In this document: positions 32,243 through 41,759 of the stretch, piece by piece | Numbering within the stretch: the stretch's first letter is position 1 | How the letters are laid out: the number at the start of each line of letters is the position of its first letter | Assembly (NCBI RefSeq): GCF_002858805.1 | Contig: NZ_PJZI01000026.1 | Location: forward strand, 1 to 64,000 | Reading direction: 5' to 3' | DNA: 64,000 nucleotides | From: Chimaeribacter arupi | Lineage (GTDB): Bacteria > Pseudomonadota > Gammaproteobacteria > Enterobacterales > Enterobacteriaceae | Program-made: the position numbers and the translations under genes | The notes under the pieces: generated by a model | Told to the model about the DNA's origin: nothing | Seen by the model: the letters and a program-made list of their open reading frames with translations, nothing else | The model's database searches: none

Positions 32243-33394
32243 TCAGTGGGGGACGCGGATCCCGCCTTCGACCCCATGCGGGCTGAATACCACCTGCCAG
32301 AGCTGAATATCCCTGGCGCGGAAGGCGCCGGCGCAGGCATTCAGGTAGTAGGTGAACATCCGGTAGAAGCGGTCTGAATAGCGTTCAGCCAGTTGCGGCC
32401 ACGCCGCCAGGAAGCGTTCATACCACGCCATCAGCGTGCGGTCATAATCCGCGCCGAAGTTATGCCAGTCCTCCATCACAAAGACGCCCTCACTGGCCTG
32501 GGCGATATGTTTCACGGACGGCAGGCAACCGTTGGGGAAAATGTATTTGTCGATCCACGGGTCCACCGTCATATCGGTCCTGTTGGCCCCGATGGTGTGC
32601 AACAGGAACAGGCCGTCCGGTTTCAGGTTACGCGAGACCACATCGAAATAGGTCTGGTAATTCTTCGGCCCCACATGTTCAAACATGCCGACAGACACAA
32701 TCCGGTCAAACTGCTGGTCCAGGTCGCGGTAGTCCTGCAACAGGATAGTGACATCCAGCCCCTCGCAGCGCTGCTGGGCGAGTTTCTGCTGTTCGGCAGA
32801 GATCGTCACGCCGCTGACCGACACGCCGTAATGGCGCGCGGCAAACGCCGCCAGCCCACCCCAGCCACAGCCGATGTCCAGCAGGGTCATGCCCGGCTTC
32901 AGCTGCAACTTCTCGCAGATCATGCGTAATTTGTGCTCCTGTGCCTGCTCAAGCGTTTCCGCTTCCTTCCAGTAGCCACAGGAGTACTGCATGTAGGGGT
33001 CCAGCATCAGGGTAAAGAGGTCGTTGCCGAGATCGTAATGCTCTTTGCCGACGATCCAGGCACGTTTCTTGGATTGCAGGTTGGTCAGGCGGGCGGCGGC
33101 AATGCGTAGGGTATCTTTCAGGTGGTGCGGGAGCTTCCGTTCCAGCCCGGCGGCAATGACACGGTGGAAGAACATATCCAGCCGTTCACACTCCCACCAG
33201 CCATCCATATAACTCTCGCCCAGGCCGAGCGAGCCGTCCTGTAACACGCGTTTAAAAAAATCGGGATGATTAACCTTGATATCGAAAGGCCGGGAGCCGT
33301 TGATTTCGATATCGGCCATGCTGAGCATCTCATGGGCAATGCGGTACCACTGATTATCCTGGATGCTTAGATCTTCTATACACGATGAACTCAT
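32243..33394 (-). CDS. cfa: Cyclopropane-fatty-acyl-phospholipid synthase
   Basis: Adds a methylene from S-adenosylmethionine across unsaturated acyl chains of membrane phospholipids on entry into stationary phase or under acid stress. The 383 residues match E. coli Cfa (382). The SAM motif is LLDIGCGWGGLAAFAA, the membrane-active region includes EHYDLGNDLF and QYSCGYW, and MFEHVGPKNY follows. ATG 33394 (MSSSCIEDLS) has GGAGAAG upstream; the frame is open for 18 more codons but these are not conserved. Confidence 0.97.
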   Translation of the reverse strand: MSSSCIEDLSIQDNQWYRIAHEMLSMADIEINGSRPFDIKVNHPDFFKRVLQDGSLGLGESYMDGWWECERLDMFFHRVIAAGLERKLPHHLKDTLRIAAARLTNLQSKKRAWIVGKEHYDLGNDLFTLMLDPYMQYSCGYWKEAETLEQAQEHKLRMICEKLQLKPGMTLLDIGCGWGGLAAFAARHYGVSVSGVTISAEQQKLAQQRCEGLDVTILLQDYRDLDQQFDRIVSVGMFEHVGPKNYQTYFDVVSRNLKPDGLFLLHTIGANRTDMTVDPWIDKYIFPNGCLPSVKHIAQASEGVFVMEDWHNFGADYDRTLMAWYERFLAAWPQLAERYSDRFYRMFTYYLNACAGAFRARDIQLWQVVFSPHGVEGGIRVPH

Positions 33395-33652
33395 AGCTTC
33401 TCCATCACCTTTCTTCTGACTTATACCTGCAAGGAAAAGCAGCGGCAATTTGCAGGCGTATACGAGAATCCGCGGTTACCCGCCGTATCTGATATCCGAC
33501 TATGAACAGAGGAAAATGCAGGAAGAACCCCGGATCGCCAACAGAGCCCGAGAGCAGGCGACGGAGATGTCATCCTTGATAAAGCGGGCGCTTTCCGCGC
33601 GCACCAAACATGCTGTAATAAAAGTTTTGTAAAAGCGTTATTTTTATGGGTT

Positions 33653-33688
33653 GAAACCGAGTATAAGCGCGCCGGAAACGATACTCAA
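33653..33688 (-). promoter_or_regulatory. Distal cfa promoter
   Basis: On the minus strand TTGAGT (33683-33688), 17 bases, then TATACT (33660-33665) make a strong sigma-70 promoter starting near 33653. The resulting leader of about 260 bases resembles the long sRNA-targeted cfa leader of E. coli. No gene is visible in 33395-33741. Confidence 0.72.
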
Positions 33689-33741
33689 CCGCAAATCGCT
33701 TCCGGGCTTAATATTATTTAAGTTATTATTAACTAAGGTAA

Positions 33742-34950
33742 TTATGCCGCCTGGTTACTGTTTTCACGACGGGCGGACGGCAGGTGTCGCTGTGAGGCCA
33801 CCCCACGTTGCAAGAAAAAGCCCAGGGCCGCTAACCCCACTGTCATTAACATTACCGTCACCGTCGCCATCAGCGGCCGGCTGATAAACGCCGACACCGC
33901 CAGGCTGGCCACAAAGCATAATCCGAGTTGCAGCGCGTTCTGTAAGGCGGCGGCCTTACCGGTACTGTGCGGGAAAGGCAGCAAGGCATTAGCCACAATT
34001 ATGGGATAAAGCGCGCCATTTGCCAAAGCCATCACACAAAAAGGCACCAGCAACGCCGCCAGGCCCGGTTGCGCCAGCAACGCCAGCAAGAACAGCGCCA
34101 CAATGCTCAGGCCATACCCGGCCAGCAGCCACGGCACCAGGAACTTGCCGTCACGGCGGCTGACCACCATCCGGCAGCCGAACCCGCCCAGCAGGAACGC
34201 AAAGGTCTGCGGCACATAGCTCAGGCCGATATCATCCGGGCTGTAACCCATCGCATGCAGGATGAACGGCGACCCGGTCAGCCAGGCGAAAAAACCGGCG
34301 GAGCAGGCGGCATACATCAGCACATTGCCGCTGAACACGCGGGAGTTAAGCAGCGTCCACAGGCTGGTTTTCGGTGCGTTGGCCGCACCGGCCGCGGGGG
34401 CGGCCGCTTTCAGCCGTAATGTAGGGATCAGCAGCAGCAGCGTTATCGCCAGCAGGGCGAGGAAAATACTGCGCCAGCCGAAATGGTTCAGCAGCCACGC
34501 CCCCAGCAGCGGGGCAAGGGCCGGGGAGAGCGCCACCAGCGGCATAATCGTGGCAAAGACTTTTTTGCTCTGCTGGGGGGAGTAACGATCCACCACCAGT
34601 GCCTGCCAGCTCACGGCGGCAGAACAGACGCCGATGGCCTGCACAAAGCGCATCAGCCAGAGCTGGTGGGCGTTCGTTACCCACATCATGCCGGCGCACC
34701 CGGCCGCAAACAGCAGCAGGCCCAGCACCAGCACCGGTTTACGGCCGATGCGGTCAGAGAGCGGGCCCCAGATCAGCTGGGCGCAGGCGAAGCCGGCCAG
34801 AAACAGGCTCAGGCTGGCACTGATGGCATTGGGGGAGAGCGCGAGATCTTCCTGCATCAGCGCAAAGGCGGGCAGGTACATGTCCGTGGCCAAAAAGCCC
34901 AGCATACTCAGGACAGCAAGATAGAGCAGGAAAAAGGGGGAACGAGTCAT
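33742..34950 (-). CDS. punC: MFS purine nucleoside exporter PunC (YdhC)
   Basis: Twelve-segment major facilitator of 402 residues, matching E. coli YdhC/PunC (403). E. coli PunC has been linked to adenosine/purine nucleoside transport under PunR control. The MFS motif [13 protein letters not shown] lies between segments 2 and 3, and [13 protein letters not shown] is the conserved last-third motif. ATG 34950 ([15 protein letters not shown]) is preferred over an upstream in-frame start at 34980. Divergent from punR. Confidence 0.9.
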   Translation of the reverse strand: MTRSPFFLLYLAVLSMLGFLATDMYLPAFALMQEDLALSPNAISASLSLFLAGFACAQLIWGPLSDRIGRKPVLVLGLLLFAAGCAGMMWVTNAHQLWLMRFVQAIGVCSAAVSWQALVVDRYSPQQSKKVFATIMPLVALSPALAPLLGAWLLNHFGWRSIFLALLAITLLLLIPTLRLKAAAPAAGAANAPKTSLWTLLNSRVFSGNVLMYAACSAGFFAWLTGSPFILHAMGYSPDDIGLSYVPQTFAFLLGGFGCRMVVSRRDGKFLVPWLLAGYGLSIVALFLLALLAQPGLAALLVPFCVMALANGALYPIIVANALLPFPHSTGKAAALQNALQLGLCFVASLAVSAFISRPLMATVTVMLMTVGLAALGFFLQRGVASQRHLPSARRENSNQAA

Positions 34951-35078
34951 AAGTAATCTCAATATTTTATTCAGAGGCAATACATAAATCCTATATCGTC
35001 GCGCACTCTACGGTAGCGTCAGTGGGTTGTGAAACGGTAAAATTTGCACCATGCTGTGAAAAAAATTGAAGGCAGGAT

Positions 35079-35984
35079 ATGTGGTCTGAATACTCTCTGG
35101 AAGTGATTGATGCCGTGGCACGTACCGGCAGTTTCAGTGCGGCCGCGCAGGAGCTGCACCGCGTGCCTTCTGCCGTCAGTTATACGGTGCGCCAGCTCGA
35201 GCAGTGGCTGGCGGTTGAGCTGTTTGAGCGCCGCCACCGGGATGTGGTGATTACCGAAGCCGGGCGGGTGTTTGTGCAGGAGGCGCGGCTGCTTATCAAA
35301 AAAATGCAGGCTACACGCCGCCAGTGCCAACAGGTGGCGAACGGCTGGCGCGGCCAGCTCAGCATTGCCGTGGACCGGATTGTCCGGGCCGACCGTACCC
35401 GGCAGTTGGTGCTGGATTTTTACCGGGAATTCCCTGACATGGAACTGCTGATCTCACCCGAAGTGTTTAATGGCGTGTGGGATGCCCTGGCCGACGGGCG
35501 GGTGGATGCCGCCATCGGGGCCACGCGTGCCGTGCCGGTGGGCGGCGGTTACCGTTTCCGCGATATGGGGTTTATGCCGTGGCACTGTGTGGTCAGCCGG
35601 GGGCATCCGCTGGCGCAGCAGGCGGGGCCGCTGACGGACGATCAGCTGCGGCCCTATCCGGCACTGTGCCAGGAAGACACCTCGCGCAGCCTGCCGAAAC
35701 GCGATACCTGGACGCTCGACAACCAGCGGCGGCTGGTGGTGCCGGACTGGACCAGCGCGCTGGATTGCCTGCTGGCCGGGTTATGTGTCGGCATGATCCC
35801 GGCGCACATGGCGCAACCGCTGATTGACCGCGGTGACCTTACCGTGCTGACGCTGCACCAGCCATTCCCGGACAGCGCCTGTTGCCTGACCTGGGCGCAG
35901 GAGAAATCGTCACCGGCGTTGGTATGGTTGCTGGATTATCTGGGGGAGAGTGACACGCTGAACCGCGAGTGGTTACGTGGATGA
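35079..35984 (+). CDS. punR: LysR-type regulator PunR (YdhB)
   Basis: The 301-residue LysR-family regulator has an N-terminal winged helix-turn-helix (MWSEYSLEVIDAVARTGSFS then AAAQELHRVPSAVSYTVRQLE) and a substrate-binding domain (about residues 90-295). It is near identical to E. coli YdhB in the DNA-binding part. In E. coli it activates the divergent transporter punC in response to adenosine. The 128-base intergenic region is shared. Confidence 0.92.
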   Translation: MWSEYSLEVIDAVARTGSFSAAAQELHRVPSAVSYTVRQLEQWLAVELFERRHRDVVITEAGRVFVQEARLLIKKMQATRRQCQQVANGWRGQLSIAVDRIVRADRTRQLVLDFYREFPDMELLISPEVFNGVWDALADGRVDAAIGATRAVPVGGGYRFRDMGFMPWHCVVSRGHPLAQQAGPLTDDQLRPYPALCQEDTSRSLPKRDTWTLDNQRRLVVPDWTSALDCLLAGLCVGMIPAHMAQPLIDRGDLTVLTLHQPFPDSACCLTWAQEKSSPALVWLLDYLGESDTLNREWLRG

Positions 35985-36068
35985 AACGCAGCGCGGGTAA
36001 AAAGCTGGGCGGGTAAAAGGTGGCGCGGGTAAACGCCGGGGGCGGGCTGGATGCCCCCGGCTCACGGA

Positions 36069-37094
36069 TTACCGGCGGTAATCGCGGTACGGGCCGTCTG
36101 CCACGGAACGGCGTTCGACCAGTTTCGGGTGGACTTCAATGGTCTGCGGGTCTTCACGCTTGCTGGTGATGCGATCCAGCAGCATGGCAAAGGCGTTCTC
36201 GCCCAGGCGCTCTTTGGGCTGGTGGATGGTGGTCAGCGCCGGGGAGAAGTAACGCGCGTTGCGCACGTTGTCATAACCGATCACGGAGACGTCCTGCGGC
36301 ACACGCAGGCCCAGCTCATCGGCGGCGCAAATCGCGCCCATCGCCATGATGTCGCCGCCGCAGAACACCGCCGTCGGGCGCTGTTTCTGGGTCAGGATCT
36401 GGTGCATCGCCTTATAACCTGATTCCGGCTCAAAATCGCCCTGAACCACCCACTCTTCGCGTACCGGAATATTGGCCTCTTCCATCGCCTTCAGGAAGCC
36501 CTGATGCCGCCCGCCGCCGGTATTGCGCGACAACTGGCCGGGGATAATGCCGATGTCGCGGTGGCCGCGTTCAATCAGGTAACGCCCGGCCAGATAACCG
36601 CCCTCAAAGGCGTTATCAATAATCGAGTCGGTAAAATCGCTGCGCGCCGAGCCCCAGTCCATCACCACCATCGGGATGTTGCGGTACTCTTCCAGCATGC
36701 CGATCAGCTGGTCGGGGTATTCAGAGCACATCACCAGCAGCCCATCGACACGCTTTTGCGCCAGCATCGCCAGGTAAGCCTGTTGTTTGTCGAGGTTGTT
36801 ATGGGAATTACACAGGATAAGCGTATAGCCTTTGCTGTAGCAGCTGTTCTCTACCGCCTCAATCACTTCAGCGAAGTAGGGCGCTTCGCTGGAGGTCGCC
36901 AGCAGGCCAATCGATTTTGTATGGTTGACCTTCAGGCTGCGCGCGACGGCGCTCGGCGAATAGTGTAATTCCTTAATGGCAGCCCAGACTGCCGCCTTAG
37001 TCTCTTCAGCGACAAAACGTGTTTTATTAATGACGTGTGACACGGTAGTCGTGGATACGCCGGCACGTCTGGCGACATCTTTAATCGTTGCCAT
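36069..37094 (-). CDS. purR: Purine repressor PurR
   Basis: LacI-family repressor of purine and pyrimidine synthesis genes, with hypoxanthine or guanine as corepressor. The 341 residues equal E. coli PurR. The helix-turn-helix and hinge [21 protein letters not shown] and [13 protein letters not shown] are conserved, as are corepressor-site segments around DWGSARSDF and [18 protein letters not shown] PurR-like operator lies upstream, so autoregulation is likely. Confidence 0.96.
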   Translation of the reverse strand: MATIKDVARRAGVSTTTVSHVINKTRFVAEETKAAVWAAIKELHYSPSAVARSLKVNHTKSIGLLATSSEAPYFAEVIEAVENSCYSKGYTLILCNSHNNLDKQQAYLAMLAQKRVDGLLVMCSEYPDQLIGMLEEYRNIPMVVMDWGSARSDFTDSIIDNAFEGGYLAGRYLIERGHRDIGIIPGQLSRNTGGGRHQGFLKAMEEANIPVREEWVVQGDFEPESGYKAMHQILTQKQRPTAVFCGGDIMAMGAICAADELGLRVPQDVSVIGYDNVRNARYFSPALTTIHQPKERLGENAFAMLLDRITSKREDPQTIEVHPKLVERRSVADGPYRDYRR

Positions 37095-37111
37095 GGAAAG
37101 AATGACTCCTG

Positions 37112-37156
37112 ATAGTACGTGTTACAGCACGTAACTATTATGTTAATCGTTTGCCT
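37112..37156 (-). promoter_or_regulatory. PurR operator and second palindrome upstream of purR
   Basis: The minus strand at 37141-37156 reads AGGCAAACGATTAACA, 13 of 16 positions like the E. coli purR operator. Nearer the gene an inverted repeat ATAGTACGTG/CACGTAACTAT (37112-37138) would form a leader hairpin or a further protein site. Confidence 0.6.
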
Positions 37157-37332
37157 GCGTTTATTCTCCTGCCCGCTGAAAGAATTGCAGTGGATTCTGG
37201 GGGGAAGGAGCGGTCATCTTCGCTGAACTAAGCGGTGGGGCATCGCAGCCGGCCGGGTACGCAGTGCGTAAACCGCGAATTTTCACTCATTATGGTGAAA
37301 AGGGAAAGAGGAAAATTGTGCCGTACACCCCG

Positions 37333-37412
37333 AAAGTGTTTAGGAATTTCTTTAAAAAGTGTTTAGGCATTTCTTTAAAGAGTGTGAGAATAGGGTCGGC
37401 ACACTAAGTGTG
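37333..37412 (+). repeat. 23-bp tandem repeat and palindrome upstream of ynhF
   Basis: Two copies of a 23-bp unit (AAAGTGTTTAGG then A/C then ATTTCTTTAA) at 37333-37355 and 37356-37378 differ by one base, with a partial third AGAGTGTGAG. A perfect CACACT-A-AGTGTG palindrome follows at 37400-37412. All share an AGTGT core, which suggests a regulator array in front of ynhF. The whole 37095-37444 spacer has no larger gene. Confidence 0.75.
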
Positions 37413-37444
37413 TGGTTTTCTTGTGGTTCACCAAGGAGAGAATA

Positions 37445-37534
37445 ATGGACAGTGATTTGAAAATGTCGCTTTTGACCACTGTGGGCGCGCTGACAGTGAT
37501 TTTACTCTTCAGCTTTACCGCCATCCTGCACTGA
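37445..37534 (+). CDS. ynhF: Small inner-membrane protein YnhF
   Basis: A 29-codon gene reading MDSDLKMSLLTTVGALTV followed by a hydrophobic end and the closing motif LH. E. coli YnhF also has 29 residues, begins MSTDLKFSLVTT and ends LTAALH. It is one predicted membrane helix. AAGGAG sits 7 bases before the ATG, and a strong terminator follows. Its function is unknown; position next to purR matches E. coli. Confidence 0.9.
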   Translation: MDSDLKMSLLTTVGALTVILLFSFTAILH

Positions 37535-37550
37535 GGCTGGCCGGGCTGAT

Positions 37551-37579
37551 AAAAAAACGCCGGAGATCCGGCGTTTTTT
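37551..37579. terminator. Bidirectional terminator between ynhF and mepH
   Basis: Perfect ACGCCGG/CCGGCGT stem with AGAT loop, A7 and T6 flanks. Confidence 0.93.
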
Positions 37580-37594
37580 ACGGGTGCGCTTTAC

Positions 37595-38386
37595 TCAGCG
37601 GATGGTTTTTGGCGTCATCACCCGGCGGGCGCCGACGTAATGATCCTGCCAGTAATCATTGTCCAGGAAACTGATGCGGATATCCTCACCAGTACGCGGT
37701 GACTGGATAAACTTGCCGTTGCCGAGGTAAACCCCCACATGGTCAGCGGCACCGCGGTTATTGATGCGGAAGAACACCAGATCGCCGGTTTCCAGCTCAC
37801 CACGTTTGACCGGTGCAGCATCGCGCAGGTGGTACATCTCATTGGCGGTGCGCGGCATACGGATTTTCATGACGTCTTTATAGGCGTAATAGACCAGGCC
37901 GCTGCAATCAAACCCGGTATTGGGTGAGGTACCGCCCCAGCGGTAAGGCTTGCCGACCTGGTTCATCAGCTTGGCCATCGCAGTCTGCTTGGCATGCTGG
38001 TAGCGTTTTTTATGCGCCGGGCTGAGGGTCAGCGGTTTGCTGAGCTGGGCCAGTTCCTGCGCGTCCGCGCCTTTGGTGCGGTGGCGGCCATACCCTTTTT
38101 TGTACCCTTTCTTTGGCGGGGTGACCTTGACCAGCCGGGTCGAGGCCGTTTTGCGGCTTTTGCCGCTTTTGGTGGTGACGTTAACTACCCGTGACTTTTC
38201 CGTCCCGGTGCTTTTCTTTTTGGCACTGGTTTTCACCGGCTTTCGCTTTTTGCGCTCATCCGTTTTGGCTTCGCTGACATGGCTTTTACGCTGTTCAGCA
38301 GAAACACGGGCGTGCGGCGACGCATGCGCCAGATTCATAAACAGTTGTGTCAACAACAGGACAAAAAGCGTGACGATTAAACGCAT
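37595..38386 (-). CDS. mepH: Murein DD-endopeptidase MepH
   Basis: Periplasmic NlpC/P60 peptidase that cuts D-Ala-mDAP crosslinks for cell wall growth. The 263 residues comprise a signal peptide (MRLIVTLFVLLLTQLFMNLAHA), a strongly basic Lys/Arg/Ser/Thr-rich linker (about residues 24-110) and the catalytic domain with Cys in NTGFDCSGLVYYAYKD, His in DHVGVYLGNG and a third site at FIQSPRTG. E. coli MepH has 271 residues. Divergent from grxD. Confidence 0.93.
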   Translation of the reverse strand: MRLIVTLFVLLLTQLFMNLAHASPHARVSAEQRKSHVSEAKTDERKKRKPVKTSAKKKSTGTEKSRVVNVTTKSGKSRKTASTRLVKVTPPKKGYKKGYGRHRTKGADAQELAQLSKPLTLSPAHKKRYQHAKQTAMAKLMNQVGKPYRWGGTSPNTGFDCSGLVYYAYKDVMKIRMPRTANEMYHLRDAAPVKRGELETGDLVFFRINNRGAADHVGVYLGNGKFIQSPRTGEDIRISFLDNDYWQDHYVGARRVMTPKTIR

Positions 38387-38813
38387 AGTAACGCTACCAA
38401 AAGTGGCCCCGGAAAGAACGTCAAAGGAGGCTCAGTATTCCTGAAACCTGCCGTACAAAAAAGCACGAAACGCATCGATTCTAATTCATATTGTCAGAAA
38501 ACGTTAATAGCTTTTTTCACAAATGAAAAAACAGTGCCGTTTGCTGCTATTTTATTCTCTGCTCAACGGGTTAGCGTGCAAAAGTGCCCGCGGAACAGCC
38601 CGGTTTTACAGGTGAAAAGCCCCGCTTAAAAATGTTATTCTCAATGAATGTTTATTGATTACGGGCAGCCACGCCCCCGCGCATTGGCCGGGTTAGGGGA
38701 AAAACCCTGTAAAAAATGGCGTTTTTATCCCATAGCTGCCATCGTTACAATAGACCCAGTGCCGATTTGACGTGACGCATAACAGCCAGCTTATGGCGTG
38801 AGGAAGCAAGACA
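38387..38813. other. mepH/grxD divergent spacer
   Basis: The 427 bases hold no gene. A TACAAT hexamer (38746-38751) is a likely -10 for grxD. No operator could be assigned. Confidence 0.4.
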
Positions 38814-39158
38814 ATGACGACGACGATTGATAAAATTCAGGCCCAGATCACTGAAAACCCGATCCTGCTCTACATGAAAGGCTCACCGAAGCTGCCGAGC
38901 TGCGGCTTCTCCGCTCAGGCGGTACAGGCGCTGTCAGCCTGCGGCGAGCGTTTTGCCTACGTGGACATCCTGCAAAACCCGGACATCCGCGCAGAGCTGC
39001 CGAAATATGCCAACTGGCCGACGTTCCCGCAGCTGTGGGTAGACGGCGAGCTGGTAGGCGGCTGTGACATCATTCTGGAGATGTACCAGCGTGGTGAATT
39101 GCAGCAGTTGATCAAAGAGACGGCTGAAAAGCACAAGTCTCAGGAAGATCAGCAGTAA
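38814..39158 (+). CDS. grxD: Monothiol glutaredoxin GrxD
   Basis: CGFS-type glutaredoxin that binds and transfers [2Fe-2S] clusters, with BolA as partner. The 114 residues include the active-site SCGFSAQ, the LYMKGSP lysine and the WPTFPQLWVDGELVGGCDI glutathione/cluster site. It functions with the Suf and Isc systems. E. coli GrxD has 115 residues. Confidence 0.97.
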   Translation: MTTTIDKIQAQITENPILLYMKGSPKLPSCGFSAQAVQALSACGERFAYVDILQNPDIRAELPKYANWPTFPQLWVDGELVGGCDIILEMYQRGELQQLIKETAEKHKSQEDQQ

Positions 39159-39188
39159 CCGGGCCGGGCGGGCAACTGCCTGTCAGGT

Positions 39189-39220
39189 AAAAAAAGGCGG
39201 CCTCAGGGCCGCCTTTTTTA
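39189..39220. terminator. Bidirectional terminator between grxD and rnt
   Basis: AGGCGGCC/GGCCGCCT stem, TCAG loop, A6 and T6 flanks. Confidence 0.94.
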
Positions 39221-39253
39221 TGGGTAAAAGCAAGTTGCCGGCAGGGCAGGCCC

Positions 39254-39916
39254 TCAGGCATCCGCCTCCGGTGCCTCTTCCGGCGTGGCCAGCGGCCAGC
39301 CGCCCAGCCGTTTCCAGCGGTTGACCAGCTCGCAGAACAGCAGCGCCGTCTGTTCGGTGTCATAAATCGCGGAGTGCGCCTGGGTGCTGTCAAACTCAAT
39401 GCCGGCGGTGATACAGGCTTTGGCCAGCACCGTCTGCCCCAGCACCAGCCCGCTCAGCGCCGCGGTGTCAAAGGTGGCAAACGGGTGGAACGGGTTGCGC
39501 TTCAGCCCGGCGCGTTCGGCAGCAGCCATCAGGAAGCTGTGATCAAAGGTGGCGTTGTGCGCCACAATAATCGCCCGGTTACAGTTCTGCTCTTTCATGC
39601 CTTTGCGCACCGCTTTGAAAATCGCGTGCAGCGCATCATATTCACTGACGGCCCCCCGCAGCGGGTTATGCGGGTCAATGCCGTTGAACGCCAGCGCTTC
39701 AGGTTGCAGCAGTGCCCCCTCAAACGGCTCAACATGGAAGTGCAGGGTTTCATCACGCATCAGCCAGCCGTCGCTGTCCATACGCAGGGTTACCGCGGCA
39801 ATCTCCAGCAGGGCGTCGGTGCGGGCGCTGAAACCGGCGGTTTCAACATCAATAACGACGGGGTAAAACCCGCGGAAGCGGCCACTCAGGGCGTTGAGAT
39901 CACTTTTATCAGCCAT
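39254..39916 (-). CDS. rnt: Ribonuclease T
   Basis: DEDDh 3'-5' exoribonuclease that trims tRNA CCA ends and stable RNA 3' ends. The 220 residues show [10 protein letters not shown] (motif I), [11 protein letters not shown] (II) and [12 protein letters not shown] (III, with His). ATG 39916 ([14 protein letters not shown]) is chosen by alignment with E. coli RNase T (215); the frame is open for 11 more codons. The downstream lhr helicase gene of E. coli is missing here. Confidence 0.96.
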   Translation of the reverse strand: MADKSDLNALSGRFRGFYPVVIDVETAGFSARTDALLEIAAVTLRMDSDGWLMRDETLHFHVEPFEGALLQPEALAFNGIDPHNPLRGAVSEYDALHAIFKAVRKGMKEQNCNRAIIVAHNATFDHSFLMAAAERAGLKRNPFHPFATFDTAALSGLVLGQTVLAKACITAGIEFDSTQAHSAIYDTEQTALLFCELVNRWKRLGGWPLATPEEAPEADA

Positions 39917-40033
39917 CAGTTTCTTATCTTGTCCGAATTCAGCGCGCATTATGGCAAATTTTTGCAGCGGATGCAGGCGGGGAACGTCCGGAAGGGGAGA
40001 AACGGGTGCGGAGCCGCACCCGTCAGGGGAAAA

Positions 40034-40441
40034 TCAGTTGCCCAGGCCGTGGCCGGCGTGGCTGTTTTCGATCAGTTCAATTTTGTAACCGTCTGGATCT
40101 TCAACAAAGGCGATCACGGTAGTGCCGCCTTTTACCGGGCCGGCCTCACGCGTGACGTTACCGCCTGCGTTGCGGATCTGGTCGCAGGTTGCGGCCACGT
40201 CATCCACGCCCAGCGCGATATGGCCGTACGCGGTGCCCATCTCATAGCTCTCTACGCCCCAGTTGTACGTCAGCTCAATCACCGCGCCTTCGCTCTCGTC
40301 GGTGTAACCCACAAACGCCAGGGAGTATTTGTATTCGGTATTTTCACTGGAACGCAGCAGACGCATGCCTAATACCTTGGTGTAGAAGTCGATGGAGCGT
40401 TGCAGGTCACCGACGCGAAGCATGGTATGGAGTAAGCGCAT
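40034..40441 (-). CDS. gloA: Lactoylglutathione lyase (glyoxalase I)
   Basis: Ni-dependent isomerase that converts the methylglyoxal-glutathione hemithioacetal to S-lactoylglutathione. The 135 residues equal E. coli GloA. Metal ligands are in [10 protein letters not shown] (His), [10 protein letters not shown] (Glu), [11 protein letters not shown] (His) and GYKIELIE (Glu). The ATG at 40441 is taken by homology. Confidence 0.97.
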   Translation of the reverse strand: MRLLHTMLRVGDLQRSIDFYTKVLGMRLLRSSENTEYKYSLAFVGYTDESEGAVIELTYNWGVESYEMGTAYGHIALGVDDVAATCDQIRNAGGNVTREAGPVKGGTTVIAFVEDPDGYKIELIENSHAGHGLGN

Positions 40442-40601
40442 ATTGTCCTCTGATAACAAGTTAGGGCACGGCAGCCCGGTTTGCGGCGCTGAAACCGCGC
40501 CGGGATCGCCGTACCATTAAGGTAAAAACAGTTAAGTATAGCCTCCGCAGGCGAATAAATTCAATGTGATGCAAAAACAGCGCCTGCGTGGCAGGGGCCG
40601 C

Positions 40602-41693
40602 TTACAGCGTCGGGTAATCGGTATAGCCTTCCGCACCGCCGCCGTAGAACAGCTCGGTACGCTGGGCATTCAGGGCCGCGCCCTGACGGAAGCGTTCAGC
40701 CAGATCCGGGTTGGCGATGTAGTCACGGCCAAAGGCCACGGCGTCAATATACCCTTTGGCGATCAGCGTCTCCGCCTTCTCCTGCGTATAGCCACCGGCC
40801 CCGATAATGACCCCCTGATAACGGGCGCGCACCGCGTCACGGAACGTCTCAGTGTAAGAGGCACCGCCGACCCAGTCCGGCTCAGAGATATGCAGATAGG
40901 CCAGCTTACGCGTATTCAGCTGCTCGATCAGGTACAGCGCGTCTTCAATTTCATTCTCCCCGTTCCCCAGCCCGCTGACGGTGCCCAGCGGGGAAATACG
41001 GATACCCACGCGATCGGCCCCGGCTTCTGCCACCGCGGCATCGACCACTTCCAGCGTCAGGCGGATACGGTTTTCCACGCTGCCGCCATACTGGTCGGTA
41101 CGCTGGTTCGATTCCGGCGAAATGAACTGATGCAGCAGGTAACCGTGAGCGGCGTGCAGCTCCAGATAGTCGAAACCGGCTTCAACCGCATTGGCCGCCG
41201 CCTGGCGGAAATCGTTGATAATGCCTGGGATCTCGTCAGTCTCCAGTGCGCGCGGCACCGGGCAGTCAACGCGCACCGGCTGGCCGGCCTCATCACGCAG
41301 GGTGGTGCGGGTGTTCACCGGCAGGGCCGACGGAGCGACCGGCAACTGCTTGCCCGGTTGCAGCTCAGGGTGTGAAATCCGCCCGACGTGCCACAACTGC
41401 ACCGCCATATGGCCCTGTTGCGCATGCACCCGTTCAACGATCTTTTTCCAGGCCGCAATCTGTTCCGGCGTGTGCAGGCCGGGTGCGCCGGCATAGCCTT
41501 TGCCCTGGAAGGAAATCTGGGTCGCTTCGGAGATGATAAGCCCGGCACCGGCACGCTGGGCGTAGTACTCGCCCATCAGGTCAGTCGGGATGTCGCCAGG
41601 CTCAATGCTGCGCAGACGGGTCAGCGGGGCCATAAACACGCGGTTCGGCAGAGTCTGTTTGCCGACGGTCAGCGGCGTAAAAAGTGTGCTCAT
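40602..41693 (-). CDS. nemA: N-ethylmaleimide reductase NemA (Old Yellow Enzyme family)
   Basis: FMN-dependent ene-reductase acting on electrophiles, maleimides, nitro compounds and nitrate esters. The 363 residues match E. coli NemA (365). FMN and substrate motifs include [54 protein letters not shown] and [10 protein letters not shown]. The regulator gene nemR that normally precedes nemA is absent; eptA lies 67 bases upstream instead. Confidence 0.94.
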   Translation of the reverse strand: MSTLFTPLTVGKQTLPNRVFMAPLTRLRSIEPGDIPTDLMGEYYAQRAGAGLIISEATQISFQGKGYAGAPGLHTPEQIAAWKKIVERVHAQQGHMAVQLWHVGRISHPELQPGKQLPVAPSALPVNTRTTLRDEAGQPVRVDCPVPRALETDEIPGIINDFRQAAANAVEAGFDYLELHAAHGYLLHQFISPESNQRTDQYGGSVENRIRLTLEVVDAAVAEAGADRVGIRISPLGTVSGLGNGENEIEDALYLIEQLNTRKLAYLHISEPDWVGGASYTETFRDAVRARYQGVIIGAGGYTQEKAETLIAKGYIDAVAFGRDYIANPDLAERFRQGAALNAQRTELFYGGGAEGYTDYPTL

Positions 41694-41759
41694 CATATCT
41701 CCAAATATCTTGCCTGTTGTCAGCGCACACTATGCAAGGGCAGGGCGGCGGCAGATTGT

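Noticed and set aside
33450-33632. 60-codon plus-strand frame in the cfa leader
   Set aside because: It runs antisense to the cfa leader and has no ribosome site or recognisable product.
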